DNA of 64,000 nt from Rhodospirillales bacterium. GTDB lineage: Bacteria > Pseudomonadota > Alphaproteobacteria > Rhodospirillales > Defluviicoccaceae. Location of the stretch: assembly GCA_016712595.1 (NCBI GenBank), contig JADJQT010000002.1:930001-994000 (forward strand). Reading direction: 5' to 3'. Every line of letters begins with the position of its first letter. Position 1 is the first letter of the stretch. The position numbers and the translations under genes were made by a program. Of this stretch, positions 19,768-29,020 are shown one piece after another. The notes beneath the pieces are model-generated. The model saw only the letters and a program-made list of their open reading frames with translations. It was not told the DNA's origin and ran no database searches.

Positions 19768-22470
19768 CTATTCAGCGGCCTGGTCCCTCGCCAAATGGCG
19801 ACTCCAAAATTCGGGAATGTCGCGGCGGTAGCGGCGCATCACCAGATTGGCGAGCAACCCGGTCCAGCCGGTCTGGTGCGACGCGCCCAGTCCCTGGCCG
19901 GTATCGGCGTGGAAATATTCGAAAAACAGCAGCAGATCCGCCCAGTTCGGATCGTCCTTGAACGGCGCCCGCCCTTGCAGCGCCGGAATGCCGTCGCCGG
20001 GGGCGTGGCGGTAGAGATCGACAACACGCTCGGCAATGAGATTGGCGATTTCGCCCAGGGTCATTTCTGCGTTGTTTCGGCAAGGGACGGTGAAGCGGTA
20101 GGAATCGCCGAGGAAGCGGTGAAACCGTTCAATCGATTGGATCAGCAGGTAGTTGACCGGCAGCCAGATCGGCCCGCGCCAGTTCGAGTTTCCACCGAAA
20201 AGCGACGAGTTGGATTCGCCCGGCACGTATTCGATCATCGCTGCGCCGATCCCCGGCAATTGCCCGAGGTCACGGTGCTCCGCGTGCACGCGGCTGACGC
20301 TGCGCACGCCGAAAGGCGAGAGAAACTGGGTTTCGTCGAGCAGGCGGGAGAGGATCGGGCCCAGCATCTGGTGATCGACGATCGAGAGCAGGTGCTCACC
20401 GCGTTCATTCTCCCACTCCGGGCAGGCGCAGACATAGTGGCCGTGGAACACGCCGGCCACATGGGCGCGTAACTGGTCGCGAAAGCGGGGAACGCCGGCT
20501 AGAAGCCGCCGGTCGATGACCTCGGTGGCGAACAACGGGATGAGGCCCACCATCGAGTAGACGTCGATGCGGTGATGGCGTCCGTCGGGTGTGGAGACCA
20601 GGTCCTTGAAAAAACCCGCCTCCGGGTCCCACAAGGACACGCCGGTGCCGGTATGCCCGCCGATGGTGCTGGCGATGGCGAAGAACTGCTCGTAGGTCTG
20701 GATGGCGATATCCTCGTAGTTCGGATCGACCGTCGCGAGTTCCAGCGCCATCACTGTCATGTTGAGCGCGAACATTGCCATCCAGCCGGTGGCGTCCGCT
20801 TGCTTCAAGCTGTAGCCCGGCGGCAGCGGCTGTGAGCGGTCGATCACCGAGATGTTGTCGAGGCCGAGGAATCCGCCTTCGAAGATGTTTTGTCCGTCCA
20901 CGTCCTTGCGGTTGATCCACCAGGCGTAATTGAGCAGCAGCTTGTGGAAGACACGCTTGAGGAAACCGAGATCGGCCTGCCCGCGCTGAACCCGTTCGGC
21001 GCGAAAGACTTTAAGCGCTCCCATCGCGTGCACCGGCGGATTGACGTCGGAGAAGTTCCATTCGTAGGCGGGGATCTGGCCGTTCGGATGCAGGTACGTC
21101 TCTCGCAGGACGAGCTCGATCTGATCCTTGGCGAAATCGACGTCGATGAGCGCGAGGGCGCCGGTGTGGAACGCCAGGTCCCACGCGGCAAACCAAGGAT
21201 ATTCCCAGCTATCCGGCATCGAGATGACGTCGGCCGCTCGCAGGTGCGTCCATTGGCGGTTTCTGCCGTGCCTGCGGCCGTCCGGCGGCGGCAACAGATC
21301 GCCATCGAGCCAGCGCGCGACATCGTAATGGAAGAACTGCTTGCACCAGACCATGCCCGCCAGCGCCTGGCGCATCACCCGGTGATCATCCGGCGAAGCC
21401 TCGGGCAGCAACTCGCGATAGAACGCATCGGCTTCCGCGCTCCGTCTGGAGAACACGGTGCTGGTGTTGGCGAACGGCGTCGATAGCGCGTCGGCGGACA
21501 ACACCAGATCAAGGTGCGCCGTCTGGCCGCCGCCGATCTCGAGCGCATGCCAGGCGGCGAACTTGCTGCCCTGCTGCTGGAGGTTGACGGCACTGACATC
21601 ACCGTCGACGAGGCGGCGATGAAACGCGTCCTTGACGTATGGGCCGGCGTTGGCCTGTCCCCACAGCCGCTCGGTGTTGGTATCGTTGTGGGTGAACAAC
21701 TGGGTGGCGGGCTGTCGCCCGTAGAGCCAGTAGCGTCCAAGCGTCGGGTGCTCCGCGCGCACCGTCCAGGCCGCGCCCAGGGGCGCGGTCTCGGCACGTA
21801 ACACCGGCGCTGCCGACTGATCCCACGACCAGGTGTTGCGGAACCAGAGGGTGGGTAGCAAGTGTAGCGCCGCCAGCTCGCGGCCACGATTGTGGGCAAG
21901 CACACGCAGGTGAATTTCGCTCGGCGTCGCCTTGGCGTAGATCACCTCGACGTCGAAGTAGCGGCCGTCGTCGAACACGCCGGAATCGAGCAGGTCGAAC
22001 GGCGGCTCGTCGCGTGAGCGGCACCGGTTCTCCTCGATCAGGCGTTCATAGGGAAACGCCGCCTGTGGGTACTTATAGAGGTAGCGCAGCCAGCTATGGC
22101 TCGGGGTGGCATCGAGATAGAAGTAGTATTCCTTGACGTCCTCGCCGCGGTTGCCTTGCGAGCCGGTAAGGCCGAAGGCGCGTTCTTTCAAGAAGGGATC
22201 GCGGCCGTTCCACAGCGCCAGGGCAAGGCAGAGGACCTGGTTTTCGTCGCTGATGCCGGCAAGCCCGTCCTCGTTCCAGCGAAACGCGCGTGAACGGGCG
22301 TGATCGTGCGGTACCGCGTCCCAGGCACTGCCGTCGGCGCTATAGTCTTCGCGGACGGTTCCCCAGGCACGCTCCGAGAGGTAAGGCCCCCACAGACGCC
22401 AATTCTCCCGACCGTCACGCTGGTTCTCAAGACGTTGCCGCTCGGCGTTCAACAAGCTCTTGCCGATCAT
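19768..22470 (-). CDS. GH63-like glucosidase / mannosyl(glucosyl)glycerate hydrolase family protein
   Basis: 900 residues, the normal length for the bacterial GH63-like family also described as MGH1-like (alpha,alpha)6-barrel hydrolases. No signal peptide is visible, so it is probably cytoplasmic. Characteristic stretches are ENWRLWGPYLSERAWGTVREDYS at the N-terminus, WKxDxG-like WDLAFHTGALALIDVDFAKDQ, WRGPIWLPVNYLLIQS and, near the C-terminus, FHADTGQGLGASHQTGWTG. Such enzymes hydrolyse alpha-glucosides such as glucosylglycerate, trehalose-like or starch-derived oligosaccharides; the exact substrate is unknown. It is divergent from a GMC oxidoreductase with dyad symmetries between them, suggesting joint control of a sugar-oxidation block. 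Confidence 0.85.
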   Translation of the reverse strand: MIGKSLLNAERQRLENQRDGRENWRLWGPYLSERAWGTVREDYSADGSAWDAVPHDHARSRAFRWNEDGLAGISDENQVLCLALALWNGRDPFLKERAFGLTGSQGNRGEDVKEYYFYLDATPSHSWLRYLYKYPQAAFPYERLIEENRCRSRDEPPFDLLDSGVFDDGRYFDVEVIYAKATPSEIHLRVLAHNRGRELAALHLLPTLWFRNTWSWDQSAAPVLRAETAPLGAAWTVRAEHPTLGRYWLYGRQPATQLFTHNDTNTERLWGQANAGPYVKDAFHRRLVDGDVSAVNLQQQGSKFAAWHALEIGGGQTAHLDLVLSADALSTPFANTSTVFSRRSAEADAFYRELLPEASPDDHRVMRQALAGMVWCKQFFHYDVARWLDGDLLPPPDGRRHGRNRQWTHLRAADVISMPDSWEYPWFAAWDLAFHTGALALIDVDFAKDQIELVLRETYLHPNGQIPAYEWNFSDVNPPVHAMGALKVFRAERVQRGQADLGFLKRVFHKLLLNYAWWINRKDVDGQNIFEGGFLGLDNISVIDRSQPLPPGYSLKQADATGWMAMFALNMTVMALELATVDPNYEDIAIQTYEQFFAIASTIGGHTGTGVSLWDPEAGFFKDLVSTPDGRHHRIDVYSMVGLIPLFATEVIDRRLLAGVPRFRDQLRAHVAGVFHGHYVCACPEWENERGEHLLSIVDHQMLGPILSRLLDETQFLSPFGVRSVSRVHAEHRDLGQLPGIGAAMIEYVPGESNSSLFGGNSNWRGPIWLPVNYLLIQSIERFHRFLGDSYRFTVPCRNNAEMTLGEIANLIAERVVDLYRHAPGDGIPALQGRAPFKDDPNWADLLLFFEYFHADTGQGLGASHQTGWTGLLANLVMRRYRRDIPEFWSRHLARDQAAE

Positions 22471-22562
22471 CGGTCCATGCTCCCTCGGCTACGGTTCGTA
22501 TCGTCTCCCCCGACGATGACGTATCGCATTCTCACCTGCCGGCGCCACGCGCGGAAATACCG

Positions 22563-22587
22563 GCCCGCGATCGTCACGATAGCGGGC
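22563..22587. promoter_or_regulatory. 25-bp dyad between GH63-like and GMC genes
   Basis: GCCCGC-g-ATCGT-c-ACGAT-a-GCGGGC, i.e. 11 paired bases per half around a central C with one unpaired position, centred in the divergent promoter region. The size and symmetry suit an operator for a dimeric repressor (LacI/TetR type), though no regulator gene is adjacent. Confidence 0.45.
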
Positions 22588-22660
22588 GCGCATCGTTGCC
22601 CGGGAAAGCCCGTGTGCCTGCTTCCGTGCGCGCCTATCGACTTCATGCCCAGACAATAGT

Positions 22661-22679
22661 TCTCATTCAAACGATGAGA
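22661..22679. promoter_or_regulatory. 6-bp inverted repeat before the GMC gene
   Basis: TCTCAT and ATGAGA separated by 7 bases, 51 bp upstream of the GMC oxidoreductase start, in an AT-richer stretch that probably holds its promoter. Confidence 0.3.
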
Positions 22680-22729
22680 GAGGATAAACACGACGTGAGA
22701 CCGGTGCGATAAAACAGGAGCGAAGGACG

Positions 22730-24175
22730 ATGGGCGAGCAATCCGGACACGACTACGACGTGATCGTCATCGGATCGGGGGCAGGGGGCGCCGCGGTCGC
22801 ATTCAAGCTGGCGCGTGCAGGCAAGCGCGTCCTCGTGCTGGAGAAAGGGCAGTCGCTGCCGCGCGACGGCTCCACCCTCGACGTCAAGCAGGTTTTCCGC
22901 GAGGGTCGATTCAAGAACATGCAAATGTGGGTCGACGGCTATAACAAGCAGTTCGTGCCGGGCGAGTTCTATAACGTCGGCGGCAAGACCAAGTGGTATG
23001 GCGCGGCGCTGCTGCGTTTTTCTCCGCATGAGTTCGAGGCGGACGCAGCGCACCAGTGCCTCGGCTGGCCGTTCGGCTACGAGGAGCTCGAGCCGTGGTA
23101 CGACGAGGCGGAACGGTTGATGTCGGTCAACCACTTCGACAACGAGCCGGAGCTGCAGGCGCTGATCGACCGCATCACCAATACCGATCCCGCGTGGCGG
23201 GTAGAGGCGTTGCCACTGGGCCTAAAGCGCGAGATTCTCGGCGACGAGCAGGAGGCTAAACACTTCGACGGCTACGCGTCCGCCTGCGGTTATAAGTCGG
23301 ACGCGGAATGGAACCTGATCGATCCCGTTCGCGACGCCCCTGGCTTTTCACTGCTCGCCGGCAAGCAGGTGGTCTCGCTGCAGCACGCACCGCACGATCC
23401 GGCGATCGTCACCGGCGTCGTCTGCGCCGACGGGACGGCTTTCGCCGCAAAGGAGGTCGTGCTCGCGGCGGGGGCGATGTCGGCACCCCGCATTTTGCAA
23501 GACTACCTCGCCGAGACCGGGCTCGACGCGGCGCTGCCGTGCGCGCCGCTCGTCGGCTGCAATTTCAAGTTTCATATCAACAGCGCGCTGCTGGGATTCG
23601 GCGCATTTCGCGACCACGACGTGCTGCGGAAGACGGCGATTTTCTTCAACGAGGCGTTCGCCCATTCGACCGTCCAGTGCCTCGGCTGGATCGACGGCGA
23701 GATTCTCGCAACGCAGCTCCCGGCGGCGGTGCCGAAGTTCGTCACTAAGGCCGTCGGCGAGCGGGCCATCGGCTTTTTCGTCACCACCGAGGATGGATCG
23801 GATCGCGATAACCGCATTCTTTCCGGCGGTGCCGGCGGCTTGCCGGTGATGAACTATGACCTCAGACGGCTGAAACCCGCGGACAAGGAGCACCGCCGCT
23901 TGGTTCGCGCCTTCATGGTTCGGCTTGCGCGCGCGGGTCTGATTGGCGTCGACCGTTATGTCGGCATGGCCGGAACGGCGCACGCCCTCGGAACCCTGGT
24001 AACCGGCAGCGATCCACTGGCGAGCGTCGTCGATGCCAACGGGCGGGTTCACGGCATGCAGGGACTGTGGGTCGGTGATGGCAGCGTACTGCCGCGCGCG
24101 TCGCGGGTTAACCCGGCGTTGACGATCTACGCCTGGGGACTGCGCCTTGGCGCTCGCCTGGCGCAGTTGACCTGA
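22730..24175 (+). CDS. GMC family FAD-dependent oxidoreductase
   Basis: 481 residues. The N-terminal Rossmann motif (VIVIGSGAGGAAVAFKLARA) binds FAD, and the GMC C-terminal domain has GTAHALGT, a VNPALTIYAWG segment where the catalytic His-Asn pair is expected, and WVGDGSVLPRAS. It likely oxidises an alcohol or the hydroxyl of a sugar, passing electrons to a quinone or cytochrome; no signal peptide is seen. ATG 22730 follows GGAGCGAAGGACG. It is divergent from the GH63-like hydrolase and convergent with a second, quite different GMC enzyme, which suggests carbohydrate oxidation. The substrate is not deducible. Confidence 0.9.
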   Translation: MGEQSGHDYDVIVIGSGAGGAAVAFKLARAGKRVLVLEKGQSLPRDGSTLDVKQVFREGRFKNMQMWVDGYNKQFVPGEFYNVGGKTKWYGAALLRFSPHEFEADAAHQCLGWPFGYEELEPWYDEAERLMSVNHFDNEPELQALIDRITNTDPAWRVEALPLGLKREILGDEQEAKHFDGYASACGYKSDAEWNLIDPVRDAPGFSLLAGKQVVSLQHAPHDPAIVTGVVCADGTAFAAKEVVLAAGAMSAPRILQDYLAETGLDAALPCAPLVGCNFKFHINSALLGFGAFRDHDVLRKTAIFFNEAFAHSTVQCLGWIDGEILATQLPAAVPKFVTKAVGERAIGFFVTTEDGSDRDNRILSGGAGGLPVMNYDLRRLKPADKEHRRLVRAFMVRLARAGLIGVDRYVGMAGTAHALGTLVTGSDPLASVVDANGRVHGMQGLWVGDGSVLPRASRVNPALTIYAWGLRLGARLAQLT

Positions 24176-24309
24176 TCGCCGGCGGGTTAAACGGCCGTGA
24201 GTCGCTGTGATGCGCCGCTATGAAGCGCCATTGTGATGCGCGAGCGCGACGGGCTGAAAAGACGGACTGCCGCTGAGTGGCGTTCTTGGCGCGCGCCCTC
24301 TCCCGGCGG

Positions 24310-26019
24310 TCAGACCCCGCGCATCGCGCCCTTACTCAGGGGAGTGCGAGCGGCATACGAGCGCGCTGCCGCCGCGTTGCCGAATTCGAAGTCGGCGGGG
24401 ACGCGTTCGCGCTGATGGACGAGGCGGAGCGGTGGAAGCTTCATCCGGCTGCGGATACGATCGGTGATCCGCAGCGCCAGCGCGAGGATGGTGAATGTCG
24501 GCGTATGATTGCCCGCGGTGGGAAACACTGAGCTGCCGGCGATGTAGAGATTGTCGATGCCGTGGACCTTGCAATCGCGATCGACTACGCCGCACCGGGC
24601 CTCTTCGTGCATGCGGGTCGTGCCCATATGATGCCAGTTCCACTTGGGCGCGAGCACGTCGCTCTCCCACTCAGGCATCAAGGTCTTCACCTTGAGCAGC
24701 CCGGCGCGTTCGAGCTCGCCGGTAACGATCTCTGCCGTCCGCTGCACTGAGCGGTGATCCTGCTCGGTCAGGCGCCAGTCCAGACGCACGCGATTCATCC
24801 CGAGGCGATCGCGCAGGTGGGAGAGCATCACCCGGCTGTCGGGGTTCGGCGCCTGCTCGGCGATGAGGGTGATGCGCCGGCAGCGAATGAACCGCTCGGA
24901 GCAGGAAAACACGCCCCAGCCAAAAGTGGCGAGATCGATCGGTGAAGACAGGATGGCGGCGATCTGCTTGAGCGGCTCGCGCGGCCGCGCGCCACGCCAG
25001 ACGTCCCAATAAATCTGCTTCAGCGCCGTCGTGCTTGCCGCTTCCTCACCGTGCAGAACCAGTTCGAGGTACGCGGCGGCATCGAGCAGTCTCTCTTCGT
25101 TCTGAACCGACGGGGCGATGTTCATCTCCGCCGCGACCGGCAGCCGCAGCATTGCGTAGCGCGGAAGGTAGGCGCGCATCGCCTGCTCGGCGTCTGCCAG
25201 CAATTCAACCTCGGCGACGACCGAGCGCGGATGTTCCATGAAGTAGCGCCCGACCATATCGTTCCGGTTGCCGAGCCCGCACGCCTCGGTGGAATTGGAG
25301 GCGAGCAGCAGCCTGGCGTTTTCGATCGCACCGGTGGCGAGGACGAACGTGCGCGCCTCGATGCGCCAACGCTTTCCGGTGAGGGTTCCGACGCGCACTC
25401 CCGTCACCGCGCTCGCGGCCTCGTTCGCCAGCAGTTCAACGGCGTTGGCGTGCAGGTAGACGGACACGTTGGGTGCTTGCTTCAGCTCTTCCCGGTAGGA
25501 TTTTCCGAAGCAGCGGCGTTCCTTGCTCAGGCGTGACAGCCGCGTGACCAGGCGGTCCTTGGGCAACGCCAGCGGCCGCAGGTCGTGTCCCTCGATGGCG
25601 GGGAGGATCTGGTCCGCATCGAACCCGTCCGTGGCGATGCCGCAGACGTCGTGGACTCGCGGATAGTAAGGAGCGAGGTCGTCAGCGCAGATAGGCCAAC
25701 CGCTGTCGGTGATCCACTCACGTCGTTCGAAGTGAAAGTCCTCGAACGGCCGGGAGAATCCACCCCAGCAATTGGTACTGCCGCCGAGAAACCGGGTTCG
25801 CGTCGTATCAAGCTCGTAAGGCAGGCCGACGCACTCGCCCTCGTAGAGCTTTTGCACCTCTCGCTGCATGCGAAGGCCACCGCTCTCAAGTACGCAGACG
25901 CGCAAGGGCTGGCCGATAAATTCGCGAGCGATGGTGATTCCCGCCGCACCAGCTCCAATGATACACAGGTCAGCCTCGATCAGAGTGCCTTCAGGAATGG
26001 TGCGTGCGTCTAACAGCAT
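24310..26019 (-). CDS. GMC family FAD-dependent oxidoreductase (second)
   Basis: 569 residues with FAD-binding LCIIGAGAAGITIAREF near the N-terminus, FLGGSTNCWGGFSRPF, and a complete GMC C-terminal domain: HHMGTTRM, VHGIDNLYIAGSSVFPTAG and NHTPTFTILALALRI, which carries the catalytic histidine. It differs clearly from its neighbour at 22730 in length and motifs, so it is a paralogue of another subfamily, not a local duplicate. It lies 213 bp downstream of the cyclase gene on the same strand, possibly in one transcript with the SDR and cyclase genes. Likely role: oxidation of a sugar or polyol, donor unknown. Confidence 0.9.
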   Translation of the reverse strand: MLLDARTIPEGTLIEADLCIIGAGAAGITIAREFIGQPLRVCVLESGGLRMQREVQKLYEGECVGLPYELDTTRTRFLGGSTNCWGGFSRPFEDFHFERREWITDSGWPICADDLAPYYPRVHDVCGIATDGFDADQILPAIEGHDLRPLALPKDRLVTRLSRLSKERRCFGKSYREELKQAPNVSVYLHANAVELLANEAASAVTGVRVGTLTGKRWRIEARTFVLATGAIENARLLLASNSTEACGLGNRNDMVGRYFMEHPRSVVAEVELLADAEQAMRAYLPRYAMLRLPVAAEMNIAPSVQNEERLLDAAAYLELVLHGEEAASTTALKQIYWDVWRGARPREPLKQIAAILSSPIDLATFGWGVFSCSERFIRCRRITLIAEQAPNPDSRVMLSHLRDRLGMNRVRLDWRLTEQDHRSVQRTAEIVTGELERAGLLKVKTLMPEWESDVLAPKWNWHHMGTTRMHEEARCGVVDRDCKVHGIDNLYIAGSSVFPTAGNHTPTFTILALALRITDRIRSRMKLPPLRLVHQRERVPADFEFGNAAAARSYAARTPLSKGAMRGV

Positions 26020-26232
26020 GAGGCAGCCCTGCTACTGGATACGGCTGCACTTGAGACATGTCCCCTCTCAGACATCTGCCGACCAGCCGATGAACAGGTG
26101 ACCTTATACACGGACTCTTCGCGGCGGATCTGTGACGGTGTGCGCGATCATGTCGCTTTTTTGTCTCAAAATTCCGCGTCAATCGTGCATCTTATCCATG
26201 GGCACCAAAGCGTGAAGTGCGTATGTCAGCAG

Positions 26233-27420
26233 CTAAAACAGCGCGGCCGGGGCGACGAAAGCGGCGGTCGAGCCACGCGTACGCGCGTTCGTGCTGACGA
26301 ACAGGAATTCGTAGATGTTGCGCCGGGCGAGCTCTTCGGTTGCGAGGTTTTCGAAGCCGAACAGGCCCATGTCGACATACATTGTCTGCGGCACAAGAAA
26401 CGGCCGTGCCGGGTCTTCGCCCGGCACCGGGCCAATGCTCCAGCTATCGGTGCCGACGGCGGCGACATGACGGTCATAGAGCCAGCGGATTAGGTCCAGA
26501 CCCGGTCCCGGCTCGCCTGACAGGAAGCGAGGATTATCGACGCCCCACAGGCCCCCCCAGCCGGTATGGAACAGGACAATATCCCCCGGTCCGATCGCGA
26601 CCTTCTCGCGGGCGAGCGCCGCCTCGACATCGGACACGGTGATGACGTAGCCGGTTTCCAACCGCGTGACCGCCTTGGCTGCAGCGGCGTCGACGAGGAC
26701 GCCGCGCCCGATCACCGGTGGGATCGACTCGGTCCCGAAACGGTTGAGCCCCCAGCTCTCGACGACGTCCTCGATTTTCCAGCCGTTGTAGAAGCGATCT
26801 CCGGTCTGGATGTGTCCGATAGAATCGATCTGGGTGCCGACCTGAAAGGTGCCGGCCTGGATTTCGGTGATCCAGTTGATTTCGTTCTTTCCCCAGCCCT
26901 GGCCGGAGGTATCGGACCGGTTGAGGTTGGTTATATGAGGCGTAATATCCAGAGATTGCCGCCACCAGCGGCCGGGGAAGACGGGAATGTTCTCGTCGAT
27001 GATCCGCCCGAGGCTCGTCCGTTCGCCGGTCTTGACCATTTGCATCGCCGCGAGCACGCGCTCGGGGGTCAATTCGTTGAGCGTGCCGATCTGATCGTCC
27101 GCGCCGTACCGGCTCGGCCACCAGGGCTGCCGGCCCTCCGGAAGGCCGCTGGTATCCGCGCGGGAGTCGCGTTTGACGCCTTCACCGCCTTTCTCCGCCG
27201 ACGCTCCGTCCGCCCCCGTTACTGGTGAGGGGCGATCGCTGTCCTTCGCCGCTGGCGGCCCGGCAGCCAGTTTCTCGACCGCGGCATGGGCGGCAGTTGC
27301 CGCGGTAATACCGCCTGCGAGCAACGCTCCCGAGGCGAGGAGCGAGGCGACCGCAAGCCCAGCCAGCCGGGTAGTCGCGCGCAAGTCGTGGAGCGCGAGA
27401 GGAAGGCTGCGCGTGCTCAT
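26233..27420 (-). CDS. cyclase family protein, exported
   Basis: 395 residues, a member of the putative cyclase / kynurenine-formamidase-like fold. Residues ~16-46 form a signal peptide ending AATAAHA, so the protein is predicted periplasmic. After a low-complexity linker the domain starts at WWPSRYGADDQIGTLNELTPE. The usual metal-binding HxGTHxD motif appears here as QVGTQIDSIGHI: both histidines of the first part are glutamines but the later GH is kept. ITVSDVEAAL and GDIVLFHTGW are typical of the family. Its start is 3 bp from the end of the SDR gene, so they are co-transcribed. The lost histidines suggest altered or no metal binding; lactonase-like activity on an oxidised sugar is only an inference. 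Confidence 0.85.
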   Translation of the reverse strand: MSTRSLPLALHDLRATTRLAGLAVASLLASGALLAGGITAATAAHAAVEKLAAGPPAAKDSDRPSPVTGADGASAEKGGEGVKRDSRADTSGLPEGRQPWWPSRYGADDQIGTLNELTPERVLAAMQMVKTGERTSLGRIIDENIPVFPGRWWRQSLDITPHITNLNRSDTSGQGWGKNEINWITEIQAGTFQVGTQIDSIGHIQTGDRFYNGWKIEDVVESWGLNRFGTESIPPVIGRGVLVDAAAAKAVTRLETGYVITVSDVEAALAREKVAIGPGDIVLFHTGWGGLWGVDNPRFLSGEPGPGLDLIRWLYDRHVAAVGTDSWSIGPVPGEDPARPFLVPQTMYVDMGLFGFENLATEELARRNIYEFLFVSTNARTRGSTAAFVAPAALF

Positions 27421-27423
27421 CTT

Positions 27424-28311
27424 CTAGCCTCCCGTCTCGAACCCGGGATAAAGGGTCATGCCGCCATCGACGTAGATGGTCGCGCCGGTGAGGTAATCGC
27501 TGTCGTCCGAGGCCAGCCAGACGGCGGCGCGGGCGATATCTTCGACCTCACCGATGCGCTTGTAGGGGACCAGCTTCATCAGCTCGGCATAGGCCTCGGG
27601 CGTGCTCCACGCCTCCATGTTGATCGGTGTGCGGATCGCGCCCGGCGAGATGGCGTTGACACGAATGCGAAAGGGCGCAACTTCCTGGGCAATGCTCTTC
27701 ATCATCAGCGAAACGCCGCCCTTCGAGGCCGCGTAATTGACGTGCCCCGCCCAGGGAATGACGTCGTGAACCGAGCTGATGCACAAGATCTTGCCAGCGG
27801 AGCACGATACGTCCTGGCGGATGCCGCGTCGCTTGAATTCGCGGACCGCGGCACGCGAACACAGAAACTGGCCGGTGAGGTTGACTGAAATCACCTTGTT
27901 CCACTGGGCGAGAGTCATCGCCTCGAACGGCGCGTCCTGCTGCAGCCCGGCGTTGTTGACGAGGATGTCGACGGTGCCGAAGTCCTCGCGCATCGTCTCG
28001 AACATCCGCTCGACGTCGTCTTCGCGGGAGACGTCGGCGCGGTGCGCGCAGGCGCGCGCACCGCAACGTTGAACCTCCTCGACGATGGCCTGCGCCTCGT
28101 CCTCGCCATTGATGTAGTTAACGACGACATTGGCGCCGGCGTGGCCGAGTCCGATGGCGATGCCCTTGCCGATACCGGAACTGGCACCGGTGACCAGCGC
28201 CGTTTGTCCCTTGAGCTTCTTTTCGATCGGACACGCCGGCATGACCACGTCCGGCAGGGACGGATCGTGATAAGGGGCGTATCCTTTGTCCATTGGATCC
28301 AGGGCGTCCAT
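27424..28311 (-). CDS. SDR family oxidoreductase, glucose 1-dehydrogenase-like
   Basis: 295 residues. A short unique N-terminus (MDALDPMDKGYAPYH) precedes a classical short-chain dehydrogenase: TGASSGIG cofactor motif, NNAG, catalytic Ser in ISSVHDV, YAASKGG with catalytic Tyr/Lys, and SPGAIRTPIN. Overall pattern is that of glucose 1-dehydrogenases (NAD(P)-dependent oxidation of glucose to gluconolactone). First gene of a minus-strand unit with the cyclase 3 bp downstream, which fits oxidation to a lactone followed by a hydrolase-like step, though this pathway is inferred. It is divergent from msrB over 214 bp that contain a direct repeat. Confidence 0.88.
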   Translation of the reverse strand: MDALDPMDKGYAPYHDPSLPDVVMPACPIEKKLKGQTALVTGASSGIGKGIAIGLGHAGANVVVNYINGEDEAQAIVEEVQRCGARACAHRADVSREDDVERMFETMREDFGTVDILVNNAGLQQDAPFEAMTLAQWNKVISVNLTGQFLCSRAAVREFKRRGIRQDVSCSAGKILCISSVHDVIPWAGHVNYAASKGGVSLMMKSIAQEVAPFRIRVNAISPGAIRTPINMEAWSTPEAYAELMKLVPYKRIGEVEDIARAAVWLASDDSDYLTGATIYVDGGMTLYPGFETGG

Positions 28312-28326
28312 GCGTTCAACTCCCGT

Positions 28327-28357
28327 GTGGGATCAGCTACCTTGTGGGATCGGCTAC
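28327..28357. repeat. 14-bp direct repeat upstream of the SDR gene
   Basis: GTGGGATCAGCTAC at 28327-28340 and GTGGGATCGGCTAC at 28344-28357, 17 bp apart, immediately upstream of the SDR start. Two tandem copies at about 1.6 helical turns could be a regulator binding site. Confidence 0.5.
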
Positions 28358-28525
28358 GGCTGGGCCGGTTGAAAGACTGCGGCCTAGTCGAGCGAACGAA
28401 ACGCAGTCTCGCTTATCGCTTGACCGGGTGCCAATAGCGAATACGTCATTCGATGATAGCGCTCACCTATGGGTGTTCGCGTCATGATCGGTTATGGCAT
28501 TCACTCATGGCACCAGGAGGCAGTG

Positions 28526-28972
28526 ATGGACAGTACGATCGCCGGCAAGGACACGTCCGGGCGGGTCGAGATGAGCGAAGAGGAGTGGAGGGCGAAGCTG
28601 ACGCCCGAACAGTATCGGGTCTGCCGTGGTCATGGCACCGAACGGGCGTTTACCGGCGCCTACTGGAACACCAAGGACCCGGGAACATATCTGTGCGCGT
28701 GCTGCGGACAGGAACTGTTTTCATCGCAGAGCAAGTACGACAGCGGCTCCGGCTGGCCGAGCTTCTGGCAGCCGGTTGTCGACGGCGCGCTTGGTACCCA
28801 GACCGACAAGAGCATGTTCATGACGCGCACGGAGGTGCACTGCAGCCGGTGCAATGCCCACCTCGGCCACGTGTTCCCGGACGGACCGGAGCCGACCGGC
28901 GAGCGCTATTGCATCAATTCGGCGTCGTTGGCGTTCAATCCGTCACAAGAGGGAGACGCAACGAAGAAGTAG
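28526..28972 (+). CDS. msrB: peptide-methionine (R)-S-oxide reductase
   Basis: 148 residues from ATG 28526, which has a near-perfect AGGAGG five bases upstream; the frame is open further upstream but without a better start. MsrB reduces methionine-R-sulfoxide in proteins. Visible are the zinc-binding pairs CACC and CSRC, the GSGWPSFWQPV substrate loop, HLGHVFPDGP and the catalytic Cys129 in ERYCINSASLAF. No signal peptide, so it acts in the cytoplasm. A small lipoprotein gene follows 48 bp downstream. Confidence 0.97.
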   Translation: MDSTIAGKDTSGRVEMSEEEWRAKLTPEQYRVCRGHGTERAFTGAYWNTKDPGTYLCACCGQELFSSQSKYDSGSGWPSFWQPVVDGALGTQTDKSMFMTRTEVHCSRCNAHLGHVFPDGPEPTGERYCINSASLAFNPSQEGDATKK

Positions 28973-29020
28973 CCCTATAATATAAATCGACTTAATCAAC
29001 GTCGATGAAAGGAGCCTCAA

